The notes beneath the pieces were generated by a model. That model made no database searches. It was not told where the DNA came from and saw nothing but the letters and a program-made list of their open reading frames with translations. The translations under genes were made by a program, and so were the position numbers. Positions 1-5,594 of a stretch of DNA of 6,497 bases are shown here, piece after piece. The stretch is taken from NCBI GenBank assembly GCA_026416895.1, contig JAOAEH010000072.1, forward strand, positions 1-6,497. Direction: 5' to 3'. The DNA is from Elusimicrobiales bacterium. Lineage in GTDB: Bacteria; Elusimicrobiota; Elusimicrobia; Elusimicrobiales; UBA9959. Position 1 is the first letter of the stretch. Each line of letters opens with the position of its first letter.

Positions 1-322
1 AATCAAACATTATATTATGTCCAACAATTACAGAGTTATAAAAAACTTCAATTATTCTATTAGAAATATCTGAAAAGTAAGGAGCTTTTTTAACATCATC
101 ATCAGATATACCATGAATAGAAGTAACATTAGGTGGAATAGGAATAGAAGGGTTTATCAAGGATGAAAATCTAAATGTCTCCTTTAAACCTTTTATTTCA
201 ATAAACGCTATTTCACATATCCTATCTTTTAAAGGATCAAGACCAGTAGTTTCAACATCAACAACAACAAACCTTACATTATCTATCAAAGTATTTTCAT
301 CTATTCCTATATACTTTTTCAT
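1..322 (-). CDS. DnaQ-like (DEDD superfamily) 3'-5' exonuclease, N-terminal 107 residues, truncated by window edge
   Basis: Partial gene whose 3' end lies beyond position 1. The visible part encodes the start of a DEDD-family exonuclease, which removes nucleotides from 3' ends of DNA or RNA with two metal ions. The Exo I motif DVETTGLDP is at residues 22-30, with metal ligands D22 and E24. The typical segment NPSIPIPPNVTSIHGIS is at 57-73, and the Exo II motif HNIMFD at 102-107 ends on the third acidic ligand, D107. The Exo III motif and any further domains are missing. I chose the ATG at 320-322, which gives MKKYIGIDENT before the fold and overlaps the macrodomain gene by 26 nt. The Shine-Dalgarno signal is poor (only a GGA about 11 nt upstream), so reinitiation or coupling is likely. 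An in-frame TTG at 287-289 is a less likely start. It could be a stand-alone epsilon-like proofreader, a PolC/DinG-type exonuclease domain or a repair exonuclease. Family assignment is confident; the exact role is not. Confidence 0.9.
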   Translation of the reverse strand, partial: MKKYIGIDENTLIDNVRFVVVDVETTGLDPLKDRICEIAFIEIKGLKETFRFSSLINPSIPIPPNVTSIHGISDDDVKKAPYFSDISNRIIEVFYNSVIVGHNIMFD

Positions 323-812
323 AAATTATATAATCCATATCAGAAAAAAGAACAATTCTTATCTCCTCAAAAAAATCAATACTCTTCTCTAATACATCAA
401 TAGCTACATATGCAGCCTTTTCTATAGGATATCCATAAGCACCAGTTGATATTGATGGAAAAGATATGGTCTTAATAGAGTTTTGACTAGCAATTAAAAG
501 ACAATTTGCATAAGCTTTTCTTAAAATATCCTCTTCACCACTTTTTCCACCTCTCCAAATAGGGCCAACAGTATGAATTATATATTTAACATTCTTTATA
601 TTGTAAGCAGGTGTTATTACTGCTTCACCAGGTTTTAAATATCCTATTTTAGATATTATTTCCCTACATTTTTCACTTAACTTTGGTCCTGCAGCTTTAT
701 GGATCGCCCCATCAACCCCTCCACCACCAGCTAACTTTGAATTTGCAGCATTCACAATAGCATCTCCTACTTCCAAAGTTATATCTCCTTTTTTTATTAC
801 AAGTTCTCCCAT
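297..812 (-). CDS. MacroD/YmdB-type macrodomain protein (probable ADP-ribosyl / O-acetyl-ADP-ribose hydrolase)
   Basis: A complete 171-residue single-domain macrodomain, close to the length of E. coli YmdB. Family members bind ADP-ribose and hydrolyse O-acetyl-ADP-ribose or remove mono-ADP-ribose from proteins or nucleic acids in the cytoplasm. Visible motifs are GDIT (9-12), NAANSKLAGGGGVDGAIHKA (21-40), IIHTVGP (78-84) followed by WRGG (86-89), and SISTGAYGYP (120-129). N24 and D34 align with the asparagine and aspartate that support catalysis in MacroD/YmdB proteins, so the enzyme looks active. There is no signal peptide or membrane segment. The ATG at 810-812 is well supported by an AAGGA site 7 nt upstream. 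It sits 10 nt after the DUF3307 gene, and its last 26 nt also encode the start of the exonuclease gene. YmdB is also known as an RNase III modulator; nothing here tests that role. The physiological substrate is unknown. Confidence 0.93.
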   Translation of the reverse strand: MGELVIKKGDITLEVGDAIVNAANSKLAGGGGVDGAIHKAAGPKLSEKCREIISKIGYLKPGEAVITPAYNIKNVKYIIHTVGPIWRGGKSGEEDILRKAYANCLLIASQNSIKTISFPSISTGAYGYPIEKAAYVAIDVLEKSIDFFEEIRIVLFSDMDYIIYEKVYRNR

Positions 813-819
813 TTAAATA

Positions 820-824
820 TCCTT
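820..824 (-). promoter_or_regulatory. Shine-Dalgarno site of the macrodomain gene
   Basis: AAGGA on the minus strand, 7 nt before the ATG at 812. It overlaps the TAA stop codon (823-825) of the preceding DUF3307 gene, so ribosomes finishing that gene end on the next initiation site. This supports both the start choice and translational coupling. Confidence 0.8.
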
Positions 825-1521
825 ATAAATAATATCTTGCTATCATACCAAAGATAAAAGAAATTATAATGCTAAAATAAAAATTTATATTACTTATGTC
901 TACAACTTTTCTAAACTTCATATAGTAAAGTTGTAGTATCCAAAGAATAACCAATATCCATCCTATTTTGCTTTCAATAAGCATAAAACTAAACAAAACA
1001 ACACGTTCGAATATCATAAAATATTTTTGATCAAAACTTGGAAACGATGTGTTATTTAAATCTTTTTCGATGTAATATATCAATATTGTAGCAGTATGAC
1101 TTACTAAAACAAGAAAAGAAAAAATCATTATTATTTTTTCTCCAGCAAAATTAGTAGGAACATTATCAAAAGGTGTAAATATAAATATAAAATAAAAATG
1201 AAAAATTTGATCAATTAAAAAACTAATAGTGTTATCTCGATAAATATTATTTTTTATAAAATATATTTTAATCTGATCAACTAAAAAGTGTAAAATACAT
1301 ATCATAAATATTACTAAATATCCCTTTAACTGGATTTTTCCTAAGCCAAACCAAACATTTAACAAATAAGGAAACAATAAAGTATATGTTACAATTAAAT
1401 GTATAAAAACATGAACAAAAACACCAAGTAGTTTTTCCATTTTTATTTTATTTATCCAATTAGTCTGAAGAGTAAAGTCTGCTACTAAATGTGATAATAC
1501 CAGTCTCCAAAATATATCCAT
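823..1521 (-). CDS. DUF3307-family integral membrane protein
   Basis: A 232-residue, very hydrophobic protein with about six predicted membrane segments (roughly 32-54, 64-86, 100-116, 128-151, 166-200, 210-230). The N-terminal HLVADFTLQTNW stretch (11-22), the HVFIH pair (H37, H41), HFLVDQIK (78-85) and LIDQIFHF (102-109) match the DUF3307 pattern as I know it, in which His, Asp, Gln and Lys recur in or near the membrane. Biochemical function is unknown. The regularly spaced HxxxD and DQxxH groups could bind metal or form a polar intramembrane site, but this is inference. The ATG at 1519-1521 has an excellent AAGGAG site 6 nt upstream and overlaps the cyclase stop codon as TAATG, so it is probably co-translated with the CHASE2 cyclase. 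That suggests a shared membrane process or a partner of the cyclase. The family call rests on recalled motif pattern, not a search. Confidence 0.8.
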   Translation of the reverse strand: MDIFWRLVLSHLVADFTLQTNWINKIKMEKLLGVFVHVFIHLIVTYTLLFPYLLNVWFGLGKIQLKGYLVIFMICILHFLVDQIKIYFIKNNIYRDNTISFLIDQIFHFYFIFIFTPFDNVPTNFAGEKIIMIFSFLVLVSHTATILIYYIEKDLNNTSFPSFDQKYFMIFERVVLFSFMLIESKIGWILVILWILQLYYMKFRKVVDISNINFYFSIIISFIFGMIARYYL

Positions 1522-1523
1522 TA
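1519..1523 (-). other. TAATG stop/start overlap, cyclase to DUF3307 gene
   Basis: The TAA stop of the cyclase gene (1521-1523) and the ATG of the DUF3307 gene (1519-1521) share one base. With the strong ribosome site just upstream, this is a classic translational-coupling junction and argues for near-stoichiometric production of the two membrane proteins. Confidence 0.9.
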
Positions 1524-3617
1524 CTTACTCCTTATATTAAATATCCCATCAAACTCTTCCTTCCCAATGTAGAGAGAATTTGCAAAATTATAATAAAAAA
1601 TAGTAAGAGCATCATAATTTAAAATTCCTAACGCTTTGTTAAAATATTCAATAGATTTCTGATAATTTTTTTCATAAAAATATTTTATACCATTTTCATA
1701 TATTTTTATAAATTCCTTATCCTTATCTGTCATTTCATCTATCAACTTATAAGGCTCATAAACCTCAACTGTTTCAGTTTTGCCAGGAACTAAAATATTA
1801 CCAATATATTTATAAACAACTTCATTTTTAGTAAACTCAAATACATTAGAACTCACGATAATAGATGTCCCAAAAAACTTATTTGCTCCTTCTAGTCTTG
1901 AGGCAAGATTAACTGTATCACCTAAAACAGTATATGAAAATCTCTTATTTGAACCCATATTTCCTACAACAGCATAACCGCTATTTATTCCTATCCTAAC
2001 TTTTATATCTTTAATATTGCTTACCAAATTCAATTCATTTATTTTTCTTATACATCTTATTGCAGCTTTTACAGCTCTAAATCTATGTTTATCTATATCA
2101 AGTGGAGCATTCCAAAAAGCCATTATACAATCACCAATGTATTTATCTATAACTCCCTTTTCTTCAAGAATAATATCACTTAAAGATGATAAATAAAAAT
2201 TTAAAACATTAGTAACATCTTCTGGAGTCATTTTTTCGCTAATAGAAGTAAATCCAGCCATATCCATAAAAAAAACACTCAAATCCTTCCTTTCTCCACC
2301 AAGTTTAAGTTTTGATGGATCCTTAACAAGAATATCTACTACCTCAGGAGATAAATATTGAGAAAATGTATTTTTTATCCATTTCTTTTGTTTATCTTCA
2401 AATATAGATTTGTATGTAACTACAAATGTAAAACTTACAATATTTGGTAACAAAAAGGCTAGAAAATATTGATTTATGTTATATTTAACAAGCCAAAGAG
2501 AAAGAAACATCAAAATCATAATAAGTATAAAATTATAAACTGCAATTTTTATAGAAGAACTCTTTATTAAAATAACAGGCCACCAAATTACAAGTATTGT
2601 AATTATTATATTAATATAGGATGGAATATTTCTAAAATAATCATTATTTATTAGATTATCAAAACAAAGTGCGTTAATTTCAACTCCAGGAGTATGATGA
2701 TCTAAAGGTGTAGAATAATGATCATATGCCCCTTGAGCAATAGATCCAATGAAAACTACAGCACCCTTTAAAGCTTTTTTTTCTTCCTCATCAACAGTCC
2801 CTTCAATTACATCTTTGAGAGATATGGCTTTATACATGGTAGTAAATGAAATATTATTATCGAGTTTTCTAGATTTTCTAAAATTAAAATAAAATTTTTT
2901 ATCTTTCCAAACACCAAAAAACTCTTTCAAATTATAATTCATATATTTAATATAAGCCATCGTCCCAAGGGCAGGAATTCTAACAAATTTAACTTCATCG
3001 TCACAATGTGGACAAACATCTCCATAATAATAATTTTTAAATGATTCTCCATATACCACTTCAGGTAAAAATGGATAAGTTTTCCTTATATTACCATCAT
3101 AATCTAAAATATTTCCAGCATATATACTTCCAAAATATTTAGAAGAAAGTCTCAATTCTTTATATGGTACCCTTATTTTTAGATCCTCACCAATGGAAAC
3201 TCCAAAAATTATATTATCATACTTTGAAACAGTATCTGCAAAAATCTTATCACTTAATGGATCTTTTCTATCAGGATCTATAAACAATATATCAAATACT
3301 ATAACTTTAACCCCCCACTTTTCCAAATTTTTAATTGCAAAAGCATAATATTTCCTAGGGAAAGGCCAACCATATTTTTCAATTGTAGAATCATCTATAC
3401 CAACAATAAAAATTCTCTCATCAGCTTTTTTTGGTACTGTCCCCATCAAATTATCTATAACATAATTATAATTCACCTTATAATCAAACCATTTTTTTTC
3501 AAAAGTACCCAAAATCAGATCAGTCTCAAAAATAAAATCTAATATATAGAAAATAATAAAAAACAAAGTAATAAAAATTGAAAAAACATAAAGTTTTTTA
3601 TAATCCTTCCTAAACAT
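1521..3617 (-). CDS. CHASE2-domain class III adenylate cyclase with TPR-like C-terminal tail
   Basis: A complete 698-residue membrane cyclase, predicted to make cAMP from ATP in response to an extracytoplasmic signal. Order: one N-terminal membrane helix (about 10-30); a CHASE2 sensor outside the membrane (about 38-330, with FIVGIDDSTIEKYGWPFPR near 70-88 and TPGVEINALCFDNLI at 309-323); three further helices (about 335-400); then a catalytic domain (about 442-600). Catalytic residues are visible: metal-binding D452 (FMDMAGFT) and D496 (KYIGD), purine-recognition K492 and T563 (SYTVLGDT), and transition-state N570 and R574 (NLASR). The Lys/Thr pair is the class IIIb pattern and favours ATP over GTP. 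Residues about 632-690 form a TPR-like helical tail. A CPHC motif (202-205) lies in the sensor. It starts 7 nt after the kinase gene, with an AAAGAGG site about 12 nt before the ATG. Effector and ligand are unknown; guanylate cyclase is less likely. Confidence 0.94.
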   Translation of the reverse strand: MFRKDYKKLYVFSIFITLFFIIFYILDFIFETDLILGTFEKKWFDYKVNYNYVIDNLMGTVPKKADERIFIVGIDDSTIEKYGWPFPRKYYAFAIKNLEKWGVKVIVFDILFIDPDRKDPLSDKIFADTVSKYDNIIFGVSIGEDLKIRVPYKELRLSSKYFGSIYAGNILDYDGNIRKTYPFLPEVVYGESFKNYYYGDVCPHCDDEVKFVRIPALGTMAYIKYMNYNLKEFFGVWKDKKFYFNFRKSRKLDNNISFTTMYKAISLKDVIEGTVDEEEKKALKGAVVFIGSIAQGAYDHYSTPLDHHTPGVEINALCFDNLINNDYFRNIPSYINIIITILVIWWPVILIKSSSIKIAVYNFILIMILMFLSLWLVKYNINQYFLAFLLPNIVSFTFVVTYKSIFEDKQKKWIKNTFSQYLSPEVVDILVKDPSKLKLGGERKDLSVFFMDMAGFTSISEKMTPEDVTNVLNFYLSSLSDIILEEKGVIDKYIGDCIMAFWNAPLDIDKHRFRAVKAAIRCIRKINELNLVSNIKDIKVRIGINSGYAVVGNMGSNKRFSYTVLGDTVNLASRLEGANKFFGTSIIVSSNVFEFTKNEVVYKYIGNILVPGKTETVEVYEPYKLIDEMTDKDKEFIKIYENGIKYFYEKNYQKSIEYFNKALGILNYDALTIFYYNFANSLYIGKEEFDGIFNIRSK
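1528..1533 (-). promoter_or_regulatory. Shine-Dalgarno site of the DUF3307 gene
   Basis: AAGGAG on the minus strand, 6 nt before the ATG at 1521. It lies within the last codons of the cyclase gene and is the best ribosome-binding site in the window. It fixes the DUF3307 start. Confidence 0.85.
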
Positions 3618-3624
3618 ATATAAA

Positions 3625-5592
3625 TTAAGCCTCTTTGAAAGAAATTAACACGGTAGTCCCTTTTCCTTCTTCTGAATAAATTTCAATATCTCCACCATGC
3701 ATATCAATTATAGTTTTAGTAATATAAAGCCCAAGTCCAAAACCATCTTTAGAAAAACTTTTAAATTTTTCAAAAAGCGTTTTCATTTTCTCTTTTTCAA
3801 TACCTCTACCACTATCTTTGACACATATATTTATTTTATTATTAACCCTATCTACTTCAAGAGTAATACTTCCACCTGAAGGAGTATACTTAAAAGCATT
3901 AGAAATAACATTGTCTATTGCCCTTTGAAAAAGTTCTTCATCTATCTCTACAAAAGCAAAATCAATTTTCTTTATAAAACTAAACTTAATATTTCTAAAT
4001 TCTGCTCTTGCCAAAAATCTTTCAAAAATTTCTTCTAAAAACTTTACTATATCAGTTTTAGAACGATTTAATGATACAGTTTTATTTTCAATCCTTGCCA
4101 TATCAAGAATATTTTCAAGCATTCTAAAAATTATTAAACTCTCATTTTCAAGCCCAGATAAATATTTTTTTATCTTTTCATCAGCCCCATACGACAAAAG
4201 TTTAATATACCCTTGCATATTTAGAAGAGGATTTCTAATATCATGCACAATTGTTCTGAAAACTTCTTCTTTCGCTTTATATATATTAACTTCTAATGTA
4301 ATATCCTCTATAAAAAAAAGTAAAATAGGGAATTCTCTTTGGAGTTTAAGAATATCATAACTAAATTCATAGTATTTACCATTACGTTCAAAGATACTAG
4401 TTTTATTACTAGACGATTTACTTATAAGGTTATGAAAAAAATCACGAGGTTTACTATCAGAAATAATATTTAGACAAGCCCTATTTACATATATAGGCTC
4501 CCCAGAAAGATCTATCAAAGCAATTCCTATTTTTATATTTTGCATTATTGTATTCAATTTTTCACGCTCATCTTTTATTCTTTCTACCTGAAGATTCTCA
4601 TAATCTTTTAATTTTAAAATCATCTCATTAAAAACCTTGATTAAATTATCAATCTCCTTAAAAGAACTACTAACATTAACACTTCCAGAAAAATCACCTT
4701 TAGATATCTTTTGACTTTGCTCAACAATAGCAGCAATAGGTTCTGTCATTTTTTTTGCAGTAAAAAAAGACACAAAATAACTTATAGTCAAAACCAAAAA
4801 CAGAATAAAAAGCATAAAATAAAAGAGAATATTTATGTTTCTAAAAACTTCTCTATACTTTTGAGCAATTATTACATAAATATCAAAATCACTAATTTTC
4901 CTATAAACCATTAAATATTTATCATTTTCAATTTTAAGCGTAATATTACCCCATTGTGAAGATGTTATTTTAACAATGTTTTCATATTTAAATTTTAAAT
5001 CTAAATCACCAAGTACTTTACCATCATCGGACATATAAAAAACAAAACCTGTAGTACCGATTTTAGTAAGATATATATTTGAAAAAAAGTCTTTTAAGTT
5101 TAAAACAAAATAAATAAAGCCATCTTTTAAAGGATATATTACAGTAGCAAGAGGAAAACCACCTTTAATATCAAAATCGCCAATAACACCATTACCTTTT
5201 TTCAATTCCTCAATATATTTTTTTTTTGAAATATCAATTATAGATATACCTCTACTGATTTTACTAAAAGATTTTCTTTTTATTTCTAAGCCATTCCTAT
5301 CTAAAACAGCAACAAAAATTATCTCAGGGTGTTTTTCTCTAATTATATTTAAAAAATTATCATCAGTTAGATTGTAGTTATTGAAATAATTTAAATAATC
5401 TAGTCTCTTTGCAAGATTATTTATATTTTCATAAGATACAAGCGCAAATGTATCACAAAGCTTTTGATAATTCGATATGATCTCTTTTTTAAAGTTTTGT
5501 TGAAAATAAAAAATTAGTATTAAAACACAAAATACTGGAAAAAAACTTAAAACTAAGATAGAATTAAAAAACCTTTTAAAAATTGTATTCAT
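3625..5592 (-). CDS. Membrane sensor histidine kinase (Cache-like sensor, HAMP, PAS, HisKA, HATPase_c)
   Basis: A complete 655-residue inner-membrane histidine kinase that should autophosphorylate and pass phosphate to a response regulator. Order: membrane helix (about 10-31); a 220-residue extracytoplasmic region (about 32-253) whose layout fits a double-Cache sensor; a second helix (about 254-276); HAMP (277-329); a short coiled linker; PAS (about 343-440, ending in FFIEDITLEV); HisKA with the H-box VHDIRNP, where H450 is the phosphoacceptor; and HATPase_c with N-box NVISNAFKYTP (561-571), G1 DSGRGI (593-598), the FEKF F-box (607-610) and G2 GFGLGL (617-622). All key kinase residues are present and there is no receiver domain. 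The ATG at 5590-5592 overlaps the etfA stop and has no good Shine-Dalgarno, so translation probably depends on coupling to etfA. No response regulator is in the window. The ligand is unknown. Confidence 0.95.
   Translation of the reverse strand: MNTIFKRFFNSILVLSFFPVFCVLILIFYFQQNFKKEIISNYQKLCDTFALVSYENINNLAKRLDYLNYFNNYNLTDDNFLNIIREKHPEIIFVAVLDRNGLEIKRKSFSKISRGISIIDISKKKYIEELKKGNGVIGDFDIKGGFPLATVIYPLKDGFIYFVLNLKDFFSNIYLTKIGTTGFVFYMSDDGKVLGDLDLKFKYENIVKITSSQWGNITLKIENDKYLMVYRKISDFDIYVIIAQKYREVFRNINILFYFMLFILFLVLTISYFVSFFTAKKMTEPIAAIVEQSQKISKGDFSGSVNVSSSFKEIDNLIKVFNEMILKLKDYENLQVERIKDEREKLNTIMQNIKIGIALIDLSGEPIYVNRACLNIISDSKPRDFFHNLISKSSSNKTSIFERNGKYYEFSYDILKLQREFPILLFFIEDITLEVNIYKAKEEVFRTIVHDIRNPLLNMQGYIKLLSYGADEKIKKYLSGLENESLIIFRMLENILDMARIENKTVSLNRSKTDIVKFLEEIFERFLARAEFRNIKFSFIKKIDFAFVEIDEELFQRAIDNVISNAFKYTPSGGSITLEVDRVNNKINICVKDSGRGIEKEKMKTLFEKFKSFSKDGFGLGLYITKTIIDMHGGDIEIYSEEGKGTTVLISFKEA
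3630..3636 (-). promoter_or_regulatory. Shine-Dalgarno site of the CHASE2 cyclase gene
   Basis: AAAGAGG on the minus strand, ending about 12 nt before the ATG at 3617 and lying inside the last codons of the kinase gene. The spacing is longer than ideal, which predicts moderate initiation. No other in-frame start near it has better support. Confidence 0.6.
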
Positions 5593-5594
5593 TA
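5590..5594 (-). other. TAATG stop/start overlap, etfA to histidine kinase gene
   Basis: The etfA TAA stop (5592-5594) and the kinase ATG (5590-5592) share one base. The bases upstream are A-rich and hold no clear Shine-Dalgarno sequence, so kinase synthesis probably relies on ribosomes finishing etfA. This ties the kinase level to EtfA translation. Confidence 0.88.

Noticed and set aside
298..300. ATG at the end of the macrodomain gene as the exonuclease start
   Set aside because: It is out of frame with the exonuclease and reaches a TGA after four codons. The in-frame ATG is at 320-322.
3618..3624. Possible promoter or terminator between the kinase and cyclase genes
   Set aside because: The gap is only 7 nt and I saw no hairpin followed by a T run. 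AT-rich TATA-like strings occur everywhere in this window and carry no weight.
3697..3879. Plus-strand open frame of 60 codons
   Set aside because: It lies wholly antisense to the conserved HATPase_c part of the kinase, has low-complexity F/K/N-rich composition, and matches no recognisable family. It is a by-product of AT-rich coding sequence.
4711..4914. Plus-strand open frame of 67 codons
   Set aside because: It is antisense to the HAMP and second membrane helix of the kinase. Its composition (N, K, I, H) is what reverse-reading of hydrophobic AT-rich codons gives, and it has no family resemblance.
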